Source: an uncultured Nitrosomonas sp.
Lineage (GTDB): Bacteria; Pseudomonadota; Gammaproteobacteria; Burkholderiales; Nitrosomonadaceae
Direction of reading: 5' to 3'
Length of the DNA stretch: 64,000 nt
Assembly: GCA_949281375.1 (NCBI GenBank)
Contig: CASDLT010000003.1
Location: 59,153-123,152 of the forward strand
The notes under the pieces: generated by a model
Told to the model about the DNA's origin: nothing
The model's input: the letters and a program-made list of their open reading frames with translations, nothing else
Database searches by the model: none
Made by a program: the position numbers and the translations under genes
Shown: piece by piece, positions 18,450 through 27,312 of the stretch
Layout: each line of letters begins with the position of its first letter
Numbering within the stretch: position 1 is the stretch's first letter

Positions 18450-18478
18450 TTGACATGGGAATTTTTCCCGCATATAAT
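18450..18478 (+). promoter_or_regulatory. consensus sigma-70 promoter with palindrome in spacer
   Basis: TTGACA at 18450-18455 and TATAAT at 18473-18478 are separated by exactly 17 bases, a perfect match to the housekeeping consensus. The spacer holds the inverted repeat GGGAATTTTTCCC (18457-18469), well placed for a repressor to block polymerase. Transcription would start near 18485 and give a leader of about 125 bases before the RTX gene. That leader can form small hairpins (CTGAC/GTCAG around 18508-18527). Confidence 0.8.
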
Positions 18479-18611
18479 TATTCCTACATGCAAAATAATT
18501 TAGCAACTGACGATCTAGCGTGTCAGGGATTTTAGAAGTTCGTGATGTGAAGCTTCTTAACCCAATAAATCGTCTGATACCACAACCCAGACTTAATTAA
18601 GGAGAAATAAG

Positions 18612-19313
18612 ATGAGTTCACGCAATAATGATGATAGCCCCAACCATGATCTAAATGACGACCATGGAGGACGCCGTGATGATAATGGCGGTGATGACAA
18701 TTCCTCTGGCGGACACAAAATTTTCAAATTTGACATTGTCAACGGCCAAGTGACAGCTGTTTTTGAAATGGATGATGGTGTCCTGGAACCCAAGTCACTG
18801 ACTGATAATGGCAGAAAATCGTATACCGTTGAAGGATCCAATGTCATCCGCACCGAAATCAAGCCTTTTGGAACAGAAATTACCCGCTATTCCGACCCTG
18901 ACGGCGATGGACTGTTTTCGCGGATTTCTGAACAATGGCAAGTTTCACCGAATGGTGGAAATGGCGTAACTCCAAAATTTACCGGTAACCTTAGCTATTT
19001 CGGCACGAGCGGAGATGATTTCATCGCGGTTCGTGGAGGTGAAGATTGCCACGGCGGTCAAGGCGCGGATGATTTCATTTTTCGCGAAGCCCATCATCTC
19101 CGCATTGATGATTTTCGATCCCAAGAAGGCGATATGCTGGTTTTCGATACCGGTTTGGGATTGACCTCGCGTGAACATCTGGCGAGTTATATTTCCGATA
19201 GCCATCATGATGGTCAGAATTTCATCGTCAATTTTGGCTCGGACGTATCCATCACGCTCATCGGGGTACAACCCGATCAGATCGGTTGGGATGACGTTAG
19301 CGTCCTGAGTTAA
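18612..19313 (+). CDS. small secreted RTX-type calcium-binding protein
   Basis: Acidic protein of 233 residues without a signal peptide. The N-terminal 45 residues are almost all Asp, Asn, Gly, Ser, His and Arg (low complexity). The middle contains SDPDGDGLFSRI, an EF-hand-like Ca loop, and near residue 135 one degenerate RTX repeat stretch (GTSGDDFIAVRGGEDCHGGQGADDF). The C-terminal 80 residues are beta-rich (HLRIDDFRSQEGDMLVFD and onward), as in type I secreted proteins, whose secretion signal is C-terminal and uncleaved. AAGGAGAAATAAG precedes the ATG. A consensus promoter lies upstream and a stem-loop downstream, so it is probably a single-gene transcript that can be highly expressed. No type I transporter is encoded in this window. 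Its role is unknown. Confidence 0.8.
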   Translation: MSSRNNDDSPNHDLNDDHGGRRDDNGGDDNSSGGHKIFKFDIVNGQVTAVFEMDDGVLEPKSLTDNGRKSYTVEGSNVIRTEIKPFGTEITRYSDPDGDGLFSRISEQWQVSPNGGNGVTPKFTGNLSYFGTSGDDFIAVRGGEDCHGGQGADDFIFREAHHLRIDDFRSQEGDMLVFDTGLGLTSREHLASYISDSHHDGQNFIVNFGSDVSITLIGVQPDQIGWDDVSVLS

Positions 19314-19342
19314 TTATCTAAGCTGTAGCCATTTCCTGTCAT

Positions 19343-19377
19343 CCATCCAATCGATAAATATTCGATTGATTGGATGG
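19343..19377 (+). terminator. stem-loop after RTX gene
   Basis: CCATCCAATC (19343-19352) pairs perfectly with GATTGGATGG (19368-19377), and a further inner TCGAT/ATCGA pairing is possible. It lies 30 bases after the stop. No run of T follows, so it may act as an RNA-stabilising 3' hairpin instead of a classical terminator. Confidence 0.5.
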
Positions 19378-19638
19378 CAGTTAACAATGCTCACTCACCG
19401 TTATAAGCATATCTTCGAGAATCAGTCACACTCTTATCAAAACTTCAACTACTGCCTCTCCTTCCCGGCTCAATCGAATAAAAGGGATGTTTGCTCATCT
19501 GTCTCACTCTCCGCCTGAAAATTCTTCAACTCACGAAAATTTGACCGTTATTGATTTCAGATATAGTTATACAGTGACGTATAACTCACTGTTTAATCGA
19601 GCCGTGTATTTAATAATTTAATTGTGGAGAACCCAGCA
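19378..19638. other. intergenic region with nested inverted repeats
   Basis: No gene is visible between the RTX stop and the cupin start. Two overlapping inverted repeats sit close together: AGTTATAC (19565-19572) with GTATAACT (19579-19586), and ACAGTG (19571-19576) with CACTGT (19587-19592). TTGACC lies shortly upstream near 19541, followed by an AT-rich stretch that could serve as -10. This arrangement suggests an operator or a switching RNA leader for the downstream three-gene set. Confidence 0.45.
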
Positions 19639-20145
19639 ATGCTGAAAAATGCAAAAAAAGATCAACAAACAATTACGACGGATGGCAAGCCGATTCGCGC
19701 TTTACTGCAAGGCGTAACTCAGAAAGAGATACCCAACATCATCACGCGAAACGGCATTACGACCGAACTATACCGGCCAGAATGGACGATTGGCCCAGAT
19801 CAGATACGCCATATGATTCATGTCAACCTGCGCGCAAATGCTATCAGCGCATGGCACATGCATGAGCATCAAATGGATACGTTCTTTGTGATCAATGGAT
19901 CCATCAAACTGGTGTTATACGATGACCGTCCAGATTCCAGCTCTCGCGGAGAAATCAATGTTCTCCACCTCAGCCGGATGCGGCCGATGTTGACGACTAT
20001 TCCACCCGGGATCTGGCATGGCCTGCAAAATATTGATCTTAGCGAAAGCGGCTTCATCAATTACTTCGACCGTCCCTATAATTACGCCGATCCTGATGAA
20101 TGGCGTTTACCCTTCGATACTGATAGCATTCCCTACCGATTTTGA
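19639..20145 (+). CDS. RmlC-like cupin (dTDP-4-dehydrorhamnose 3,5-epimerase-related)
   Basis: Cupin of 168 residues resembling the dTDP-sugar 3,5-epimerase superfamily. Readable are VNLRANAISAWHMHEHQMD (strand with three His), DTFFVINGSIKLVLYDDR, MLTTIPPGIWHGLQNI and the C-terminal NYFDRPYNYADPDEWRLPFD, which is characteristic of RmlC-type enzymes acting on nucleotide sugars. The start at ATG 19639 follows GTGGAG; a GTG at 19624 would add five residues. It is followed by an aldolase and a glycosyltransferase-like gene on the same strand, so a role in making or modifying an activated sugar is reasonable, though the partner dehydratase and reductase genes are absent here. True epimerase activity is not certain, as many members are uncharacterised. 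Confidence 0.8.
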   Translation: MLKNAKKDQQTITTDGKPIRALLQGVTQKEIPNIITRNGITTELYRPEWTIGPDQIRHMIHVNLRANAISAWHMHEHQMDTFFVINGSIKLVLYDDRPDSSSRGEINVLHLSRMRPMLTTIPPGIWHGLQNIDLSESGFINYFDRPYNYADPDEWRLPFDTDSIPYRF

Positions 20146-20210
20146 TCATTCGCTCATCTTGAACCTGGATCTGCCGTTAACACTCATAATTTCAACCTGA
20201 GAGGTGTGGC

Positions 20211-21023
20211 ATGAGCTACGGCAGTGATTTTGTTTTGACTCTGTTTACCAATGACCCCGGTTTGGCTCAAGCTGCGAACGATGCCGGTGTTGATCGGATT
20301 GGTCTGGATCTGGAAAAGATAGGCAAGGAGCATCGGCAAGACGCCAGCAAAGCCTGGATTTCCAACCATCAGAGTTATGAGCTTCAGGCTATCCGGAATC
20401 AACTGACCCGCGCGGCATTGTTCACGCGCACCAATCCCATCCATGCCGGCTCGCGCAATGAAATTAATTACCTGCTGGATCAAGGGGTTGATGTGCTGAT
20501 GTTACCCATGTTCCGGACAGTAAATGAAGCCGCAACATTCATTGAACTTATCAATGGCCGTGCGCAAGTATCCTTATTGGTAGAAACCGCCGCCGCCGCA
20601 ATGCGATTACGCGAAATCATCCGGCTGCCCGGCATCGATGAAATTCACTTTGGCCTGAACGATCTCTATATCGATATGAAGCTTTCGAATCATTTTGAAG
20701 TGCTAACATCCGGTTTGCTGGATATGCTAACGGATACCATGCTGACTGTGGGAATTCCGTTCGGTTTTGCCGGTATTGGCCGAATCAACGATAACCGTTT
20801 ACCGATCCCCAGTGATTTAATTTATGCGCAATATCCACGCCTGGGTGCAACTCGTGCATTGGTTTCACGGGTATTCTATTCACCCGATTACCGCAGCCTG
20901 GATCTTGCAGAAGAAGTGCGCGCCGCTCGCGAACGGCTCGACTACTGGTCTCAGGCAGGCCAAGAGAAACAGCTCGTCGCGCTGGATTCGTTGCGTCATA
21001 TCGTAACCGGCTGGGAAGCTTGA
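20211..21023 (+). CDS. HpcH/HpaI-type aldolase / citrate lyase beta-like
   Basis: TIM-barrel enzyme of 270 residues. The barrel is recognisable from NDAGVDRIGLDLEKIGK near residue 21 through LFTRTNPIHAG, GVDVLMLPMFRTVNEA, and the metal/pyruvate site SLLVETAAAAMRLREII followed by PGIDEIHFGLNDLYID, where the Glu and Asp are the expected Mg ligands of this family. Members cleave or form C-C bonds with pyruvate or oxaloacetate-like partners. Here it differs from standard HpaI in lacking a clear phosphate loop, so the substrate is open. GAGAGG lies before the ATG. It is 65 bp after the cupin and 34 bp before the glycosyltransferase gene, indicating an operon. Confidence 0.8.
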   Translation: MSYGSDFVLTLFTNDPGLAQAANDAGVDRIGLDLEKIGKEHRQDASKAWISNHQSYELQAIRNQLTRAALFTRTNPIHAGSRNEINYLLDQGVDVLMLPMFRTVNEAATFIELINGRAQVSLLVETAAAAMRLREIIRLPGIDEIHFGLNDLYIDMKLSNHFEVLTSGLLDMLTDTMLTVGIPFGFAGIGRINDNRLPIPSDLIYAQYPRLGATRALVSRVFYSPDYRSLDLAEEVRAARERLDYWSQAGQEKQLVALDSLRHIVTGWEA

Positions 21024-21057
21024 TCAACATCCAATCATCCGAGGCAGGAAAGGCCTG

Positions 21058-22188
21058 TTGCCGGAAATGAACACACCCCGTCTTGTTTTTTATGACACGT
21101 CGCAAGTGTATTACGCGAGTTATTATCTGAATGGTTTTCATGAACTGACAAAAACGCACGGATTGCGCATGCAGATCGCGCATTCACTGCCAACCCGCTT
21201 AAAAAAGGCTGTTCAGAACCGTGATTGGCAACATCTGCTGTTTGCCATGGTGTTATTCAAACTTCAACAAGGCAATCAAACGTTATATGTCTGCATCGAC
21301 ACCCACGATGATAATTCACTGACTGTCGAAAGCCGGGGAGGAGGATATCATTGGCCGCTGCTACAAACCGTCGATGCATATTTCAAGGTCAACTACAACC
21401 CTCGGATTATCTATGAAACCGCTGCGCTGTCAGCCAATCAGCAAACAATCCACGGCATAGCGCAGTTTTTTCCTATCCGTCCACAATGTTCATTCCTGCT
21501 CAGTCAGCGCCTTCTGCTACCTTCGATCTGGTTCGGCTACAGACCCAGTCTCGGGCATGGTCAACCATACCGTGGTTATATGGCGGCTACGAGACGTCGT
21601 CTGCGGGATCTGAAAAACTTCCTGACACTCGATCAAATCATTGCGCACCGCTCCATCCCGAAGGACATCGACATCTTCTACGTGACCAGCTTTCGCCCTG
21701 GCCCTCGCCATGCATCCATCATGCAACGTCGCTACCACGTCATGAACAGGTTAGACGGTATCAGCCATCTCAACATTGAAATGGGATTCACCAGTCAATC
21801 AGCGCTACCGCAACACTATACTCATCGGTACCCTCAACGCTTGAATCAAGCCGATTACCTAAAAACACTGGCACGTTCGAAAGTCGTCATTTATACCCAG
21901 GGCATGGAAGGGTGCATTTCATCCAAATTCAGTCTGGCCATGGCACTGGGTATTCCGGTAGCCGGAGAGCCTCTACTAAATAATCCTGAATTATTGATGG
22001 CTCATCCTCATTTATCCGGACAATTCCGTTACAGTGATCCCGATGAATTGGTCGAACAGGCATTAAAGCTCGCAACCCATCCACAGCAGGCACATCAGCT
22101 CGGTCATCTCAATGCAGCATTGTTTGATCAACATCTGGCTCCCCGTCCGACGGCAGAATATATCTTTCGCCTCTTGCAAACCCTGTAG
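21058..22188 (+). CDS. glycosyltransferase-like protein (family 1/GT4-like C-terminal domain)
   Basis: Protein of 376 residues with no signal peptide. The C-terminal half has the features of a GT-B glycosyltransferase: YLKTLARSKVVIYTQGMEG, then SSKFSLAMALGIPVAGEPL (nucleotide-sugar binding helix) and FRYSDPDELVEQALKLATHP. The N-terminal half (RLVFYDTSQVYYASYYLNGF, LLFAMVLFKLQ, VDAYFKVNYNP) resembles no family I can name. It begins at TTG 21058 behind AGGAAAGG or at ATG 21067, which lacks a site of its own. As the third gene of the cupin-aldolase-transferase set it presumably attaches the sugar that this set helps to make. Donor and acceptor are unknown. Confidence 0.7.
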   Translation: MPEMNTPRLVFYDTSQVYYASYYLNGFHELTKTHGLRMQIAHSLPTRLKKAVQNRDWQHLLFAMVLFKLQQGNQTLYVCIDTHDDNSLTVESRGGGYHWPLLQTVDAYFKVNYNPRIIYETAALSANQQTIHGIAQFFPIRPQCSFLLSQRLLLPSIWFGYRPSLGHGQPYRGYMAATRRRLRDLKNFLTLDQIIAHRSIPKDIDIFYVTSFRPGPRHASIMQRRYHVMNRLDGISHLNIEMGFTSQSALPQHYTHRYPQRLNQADYLKTLARSKVVIYTQGMEGCISSKFSLAMALGIPVAGEPLLNNPELLMAHPHLSGQFRYSDPDELVEQALKLATHPQQAHQLGHLNAALFDQHLAPRPTAEYIFRLLQTL

Positions 22189-22295
22189 AGTGCTCCGGCT
22201 TCGATAAAGCAGACCAGCCACACTCTCCAGCAAGGTTGAGATGAACAGACAGGGATGTTACATTTAAACACCCTCAACGCTTTCTCATTCATGCC

Positions 22296-23414
22296 ATGAA
22301 ACCATTGCTCAAAACCATCCTCTTTTCAATCGCATTTAGCCTGCCTTTCTCATTTGCCGCGCAGGCACAGCGCATCCAAGCAGAATTCGATGTGGAACTG
22401 CTTGTCAGAGGACTGCAATTTCCGTGGGGCATGGCCTTCATGCCGGACAAAAACCTGTTAGTGACCGAGCGAACCGGCCAGTTGCGCATCATTTCACCCG
22501 ACGGACGGATATCGGAACCCATCAAAGGCGTTCCGGCGGTTTTCAATGAAAAACAAGGCGGCTTGCTCGATGTCGCATTGGATCCCGACTTCACTATCAA
22601 TCGATTGATTTATTTATCCTACGCCGAACCTGAAGGAGCCAAAGCCAGCACAGCCGTAGCACGTGCCAAACTTGTCAATGGCGAGCTGCAACAGCTAAAG
22701 GTCATTTTCCGGCAATTGCCGAAAACGGTGGGAGGCGTTCACTTTGGCTCGCGACTGGCCTTTGCTCCCGATGGCAATCTGTTCATCACTTTGGGTGATC
22801 GCGGCGAACACGCAGAAGACGCCCAGCGGCTGGACAACTATTTCGGCAAAATCATTCGCATACGTCCTGACGGCACCGTCCCCGCTGACAATCCTTTTTC
22901 CAAGGATTCCCAGGCAAAACCGGAAATCTGGTCGTATGGCCACCGCAGCGTGCAAGGCGCGGCCATTCATCCGAAAACCGGCGATCTATGGATCCATGAG
23001 CATGGCCCCAAAGGCGGCGACGAAATCAATATTCCCCGGCCCGGAAAAAATTATGGCTGGCCCAAAGCAAGCTATGGCAGTCATTACTCGGGAATTCCGA
23101 TCAAGGATGAACACGCCGAACAAGGTTTCGAAGAGCCCATCTATTATTGGACTCCTTCCATCGCACCATCCGGCATGGTGTTCTATACCGGCAATCTATT
23201 TCCGGGATGGCGCAACAATATCTTCATAGGCGCGCTGGCCGGTCAGCACATCGCCCGCTTGATGTCCGAGAACGGCAAAATACTCGGAGAAGAACAATTA
23301 CTCACCCACGCGGCACGTTTTCGGGATGTGGAGCAAGGCCCGGATGGCGCACTGTATCTGTTGACGGATGAACAGGATGGAAAATTACTGAGGCTGATTC
23401 CCAAACGCCAATAA
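22296..23414 (+). CDS. periplasmic PQQ-dependent aldose sugar dehydrogenase (Asd/YliI-like)
   Basis: Six-bladed propeller quinoprotein of the soluble glucose/sorbosone dehydrogenase family, 372 residues. The signal peptide MKPLLKTILFSIAFSLPFSFAAQA is followed by the mature enzyme. Family marks are LQFPWGMAFMPDKNLLVTER, QGGLLDVALDPDF, VHFGSRLAFAPDGNLFITLGDRGE (catalytic base His), SYGHRSVQGAAIHPKTGDLW and HGPKGGDEINIPRPGKNYGWP. Such enzymes oxidise aldoses in the periplasm and pass electrons to the respiratory chain, with PQQ and calcium as cofactors. No pqq biosynthesis genes lie in the window, but a PqqU-like receptor is encoded 4 kb upstream, so the cofactor may be scavenged. It is separated by 107 bp from the glycosyltransferase gene. 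Confidence 0.92.
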   Translation: MKPLLKTILFSIAFSLPFSFAAQAQRIQAEFDVELLVRGLQFPWGMAFMPDKNLLVTERTGQLRIISPDGRISEPIKGVPAVFNEKQGGLLDVALDPDFTINRLIYLSYAEPEGAKASTAVARAKLVNGELQQLKVIFRQLPKTVGGVHFGSRLAFAPDGNLFITLGDRGEHAEDAQRLDNYFGKIIRIRPDGTVPADNPFSKDSQAKPEIWSYGHRSVQGAAIHPKTGDLWIHEHGPKGGDEINIPRPGKNYGWPKASYGSHYSGIPIKDEHAEQGFEEPIYYWTPSIAPSGMVFYTGNLFPGWRNNIFIGALAGQHIARLMSENGKILGEEQLLTHAARFRDVEQGPDGALYLLTDEQDGKLLRLIPKRQ

Positions 23415-23567
23415 AGTAACCATGTGATCCGACATATTCATTGCCTGGGCTATCAAGTGTGTCGCTAAATGTAGACACCGTCTCCATAAAGAATCAGACG
23501 AGTCACAAACTGCGCTAGAATCCTTCCGTTTGCTTTTTCTCCAGCCCATTTCCGCCAACCGCCCGTC

Positions 23568-25658
23568 ATGAATACGAGTGATCTAAAAAACCCAACGCTG
23601 TATATCAATCGCGAACTGAGTCTGCTTGAATTCAACCGCCGAGTCATCGAACAGGCCAAGGACGACAGCTTGCCATTATTGGAAAGATTGCGATTTCTCT
23701 GCATCGCCAGCACCAATCTCGATGAATTTTTTGAAATTCGTGTGGCTGGCTTAAAACAGCAAGTCAAATATGGTTCGATACAAACCGGCCCTGATAACCT
23801 GTCACCCACCGAAGTGCTGGCGCGCATCAGCGAAATCGCCCATCAGTTCGTCGTCGAGCAATACAGCGTCTGGAATGACATGATCATCCCAGCATTGGCA
23901 AAAGATAAGATCCGATTGCTGCGCCGCTCGCAATGGAAACCCCAGACTGCGCGCTGGATCAATCGCTATTTCAAGAACGAAGTATTGCCCGTGCTGAGCC
24001 CTATCGGCCTGGATCCGGCACATCCGTTTCCACGGGTGCTGAACAAGAACCTGTATTTCATCATCTCGCTCGAAGGTAAAGATGCTTTTGGGCGCGATTC
24101 TGGAATGGCCATTGTCCAGGCGCCGCGCTCGCTACCCAGAGTCATCCATATTCCTGCCAAATACAGCGCCGGAAATCATGACTTCGTGATGCTCTCGTCG
24201 ATTATTCACGCCCATGTCAGCGATCTTTTTCCTGGCATGAGTGTGACCGGATGTCACCAATTCAAGGTGACGCGAGATAGCGATCTGTTCATCGACGATG
24301 AGGAAATCGATGATTTGCTGCGCGCGCTCGAGGGTGAATTGCCATCGCGGCGCTTCAGCGATGCCGTGCGTCTGGAGGTGGCAGACAACTGCCCGGATGG
24401 CTTGAGCCATTTTCTGTTGCAAAAATTTGATTTACAGCCAAACGATTTATATCAGGTCACCGGGCCGGTCAATCTGGGACGCCTACTCGCCATTTGCGAT
24501 CTGGTCGATCGACCAGAATTGAAATTCGCTGGATTCACGCCCGACATTCCACGGCGATTGCTCAAAAATCTAAATATTTTCGATGCATTGCACAACGGCG
24601 ACATTTTGTTGCATCATCCGTTTCAATCGTTTGCGCCAGTCATCGATTTTCTGCGCCAGGCCGCTGCCGACCCGAATGTGCTGTCGATCAAACAAACGCT
24701 GTACCGCACCGGCGCCGATTCCGCCGTGGTTGAAATTTTGAAGGGCGCTGCCCGGGCGGGAAAAGAAGTTACCGTCGTGATCGAATTGCGCGCCCGGTTC
24801 GACGAAGAAGCCAATATCGAACTGGCCAGTGAATTACAGGACGCAGGCGCGCACGTGGTCTATGGCGTGGTCAATTACAAAACTCATGCCAAAATGATTC
24901 TGGTGGTGAGACGGGAAGGCCGGACATTGCGCCGCTATGTGCATCTGGGAACCGGTAATTATCATGCGCGAACGGCTCGCGTCTACACCGATTACGGTCT
25001 ATTGACCTGTGACAAAGCCATCGGTGAAGATGTCAATAAATTATTTCATCAATTGACCGGGTTGGGCCGGGCAGGAAAACTCAAAAAGCTGCTGCAATCC
25101 CCGTTTACGCTGCATAAGGGCATACTAGGTTATATCGAAAAGGAAATCAGCACCGCGACCGAGGGAAGAAAAGCATGGATCATCGCAAAAATGAACGCGC
25201 TGGTCGACCCCGAAATCATTGCGGCGCTCTACCGTGGATCACAAGCAGGGGTCAAGATCGATCTGATCATTCGGGGCGTCTGTTGCCTGCGCCCCGGCAT
25301 TAAAGGCGTATCGGACAACATTACGGTACGATCGATCGTGGGTCGTTTCCTGGAGCACACGCGCGTCTATTATTTTCATAACGATGGCAACGCCCTAATG
25401 TTCTGCTCCAGCGCCGACTGGATGACCCGTAATTTGCATTATCGCGTCGAAGTATGCTTTCCCATCGAAGAAAAACGCACCAGCGATACCGTGTTCAAAT
25501 ACGGCCTGCTCAGCTATCTGTCCGACAATACTCAAGCCTGGCAATTGCAAAGCGATGGTTCTTACAAACATTTGAAACCTGGTGCCGCCAAGCCGCGTTC
25601 GGCACAGCAGGTACTGCTGGAACATTATTGCGATTTTCCCCTAGATCTCAAAATCTAA
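23568..25658 (+). CDS. ppk1: polyphosphate kinase 1
   Basis: PPK1 of 696 residues, which makes polyphosphate from ATP through a phosphohistidine. The N-terminal domain begins LYINRELSLLEFNRRVIEQA and RFLCIASTNLDEFFEIRVAGL; the head domain has SDLFPGMSVTGCHQFKVTRDSD; the catalytic domains carry YRTGADSAVVEIL, VNYKTHAKMILVVRR with His440 (equivalent to the autophosphorylated His435 of E. coli), and FLEHTRVYYFHN with His597 (equivalent to His592), then SSADWMTRNL. The length is standard. The gene is convergent with ppx: the TAA stop (25656-25658) shares bases with the ppx stop. It has no clear Shine-Dalgarno before the ATG. Confidence 0.97.
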   Translation: MNTSDLKNPTLYINRELSLLEFNRRVIEQAKDDSLPLLERLRFLCIASTNLDEFFEIRVAGLKQQVKYGSIQTGPDNLSPTEVLARISEIAHQFVVEQYSVWNDMIIPALAKDKIRLLRRSQWKPQTARWINRYFKNEVLPVLSPIGLDPAHPFPRVLNKNLYFIISLEGKDAFGRDSGMAIVQAPRSLPRVIHIPAKYSAGNHDFVMLSSIIHAHVSDLFPGMSVTGCHQFKVTRDSDLFIDDEEIDDLLRALEGELPSRRFSDAVRLEVADNCPDGLSHFLLQKFDLQPNDLYQVTGPVNLGRLLAICDLVDRPELKFAGFTPDIPRRLLKNLNIFDALHNGDILLHHPFQSFAPVIDFLRQAAADPNVLSIKQTLYRTGADSAVVEILKGAARAGKEVTVVIELRARFDEEANIELASELQDAGAHVVYGVVNYKTHAKMILVVRREGRTLRRYVHLGTGNYHARTARVYTDYGLLTCDKAIGEDVNKLFHQLTGLGRAGKLKKLLQSPFTLHKGILGYIEKEISTATEGRKAWIIAKMNALVDPEIIAALYRGSQAGVKIDLIIRGVCCLRPGIKGVSDNITVRSIVGRFLEHTRVYYFHNDGNALMFCSSADWMTRNLHYRVEVCFPIEEKRTSDTVFKYGLLSYLSDNTQAWQLQSDGSYKHLKPGAAKPRSAQQVLLEHYCDFPLDLKI

Positions 25659-27139
25659 TCAAAAATCAGATTAAAATCGGCGGCATCCAAAAAACCTTGT
25701 TCGGTAGACAAATCGACTCGGGTGAGCGGATGATCATCAAACCAGTCCGATGGAAAATCGAGATTGATGCGATTTTTGTTCACGCTGATGCGTATCATGG
25801 GCAGATCGCGAGTAGACCGGCTGCGATGCACTACCACTGCCAGTCTCAGCAAAACACACAGCCGTGTCACTGAAACCTTCTGAGCATTGTTGATCTGAGC
25901 AAATTCTTCCAACGGAAATTTGCGACGGTGACTACGCACCAGCATGGCCAACTTCGCTTGATCCTGTCTGGAAAAACCGGCCAGATCAGAATTCGCCGTC
26001 AGATAAGCGCCATGACGGTGATATTGATTATGCGCCACCGATAAACCGATCTCATGAATGAGCGCTCCCCACACCAGCAATTTCAGATCGGCCTTTTCAT
26101 CCAATTCCCAATCGTTCTTGACCTGATGAAACAACTGTTCTGCCGTGACCCTGACCCGATTCGCCTGATCAATGTCGGCGTTGTAGCGCTGACCCAGCGC
26201 AGTAATCGTCTGGTCACGGATATCCTCATTATGAACCCGGCCGATCAGGTCATACAGCAACCCTTCACGCAACGCGCCTTCGGATACCTCTATCTTGTCC
26301 AGATTCAGCACTTCAAAAATACCGCTCAAAATAGCCACGCCACTGGCGAACACCGGTTTTCTCCGATCCGGCAAGCCAGCGAAATCGATCAATGCACTAT
26401 CACCGATCGCAAGCAGCGCTTCCTGCAATTGCTGCAACCCTGCAGCAGTGATGCCTGCCTCACACCATCCTTGTGCCTGGACGACGTCGCGTATGGCAAG
26501 TATGGTACCCGAGGAACCCAGTGCACGATCCCAGCCCACTTTTTTATACATAGTTTCGATCGATTCCAATTCCTGCATTGCAAATAACATAGCTTTTCGC
26601 ATCCGCTTGGCCTTGATCTTGCCATCCTCAAAAAAGCGTTGCCCAACGTTGACGCAACCCATGTACAAGCTTTCGGTGCAGTAGGTGTCGAATTTCCGGC
26701 CGATGATCACTTCGGTACTGCCGCCGCCGATGTCGATAACCAGCCGTTGACTGTCCTCATCATATAGGCTATGGGCGACGCCCGAATAGATCAGCCTGGC
26801 TTCTTCGCGGCCCGCGATGATTTCAATCGGATGTCCGAGCGCAAGATGAGCCTGAGATAGAAAAACATGGCCATTCTTGGCCTCACGCAACGTGTTGGTG
26901 CCAACGGCGCGGACATTGACATGAGGAATTTCCTTGATGCGCTGGCCAAATCGCTGCAAGCATTCCAGCGCTTGCTGGGTGGATTCTTCAGACAGTTCCT
27001 GCTGGTCGTTCAACCCCGAAGCCAATCGGACCATTTCCTTCAGGCGGTCGATAACTTGCAGATTTCCATCGACCAGGTTGGCAACAATCATATGAAAACT
27101 GTTCGAACCGAGATCTACAGCCGCATAGGATTCATCCAT
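25655..27139 (-). CDS. ppx: exopolyphosphatase / Ppx-GppA phosphatase
   Basis: Ppx/GppA family enzyme of 494 residues that degrades polyphosphate from the ends (or hydrolyses pppGpp). The ASKHA fold is seen in AAVDLGSNSFHMIVANL (phosphate-1 loop), the catalytic Glu region AGREEARLIYSGVAHSL, and DIGGGSTEVIIGR (phosphate-2). GSSGTILAIRDVV follows. The C-terminal half is an HD-like helical domain with LVWGALIHEIGLSVAHNQYHRHGAYL. The length fits Ppx. It faces ppk1 tail to tail with a four-base overlap of the reading frames, an unusual arrangement since these genes are often co-directional. Its start region is 173 bp from the histone-like gene. Confidence 0.95.
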   Translation of the reverse strand: MDESYAAVDLGSNSFHMIVANLVDGNLQVIDRLKEMVRLASGLNDQQELSEESTQQALECLQRFGQRIKEIPHVNVRAVGTNTLREAKNGHVFLSQAHLALGHPIEIIAGREEARLIYSGVAHSLYDEDSQRLVIDIGGGSTEVIIGRKFDTYCTESLYMGCVNVGQRFFEDGKIKAKRMRKAMLFAMQELESIETMYKKVGWDRALGSSGTILAIRDVVQAQGWCEAGITAAGLQQLQEALLAIGDSALIDFAGLPDRRKPVFASGVAILSGIFEVLNLDKIEVSEGALREGLLYDLIGRVHNEDIRDQTITALGQRYNADIDQANRVRVTAEQLFHQVKNDWELDEKADLKLLVWGALIHEIGLSVAHNQYHRHGAYLTANSDLAGFSRQDQAKLAMLVRSHRRKFPLEEFAQINNAQKVSVTRLCVLLRLAVVVHRSRSTRDLPMIRISVNKNRINLDFPSDWFDDHPLTRVDLSTEQGFLDAADFNLIFD

Positions 27140-27312
27140 AAACGACGGCTTGCGATTGAGATTTCGAAAATTGATACATCGATTTCATGAGTCATTAAAA
27201 CAATATTCGTGGGTGATGCCGCGCAGGAAAACCGGCAGAATTACTGTCCTGGTTTTCTTTACGGCGCTTGCTCATGCAATGGATGAACTGTCATTCATTG
27301 CGATGGTGTCGA

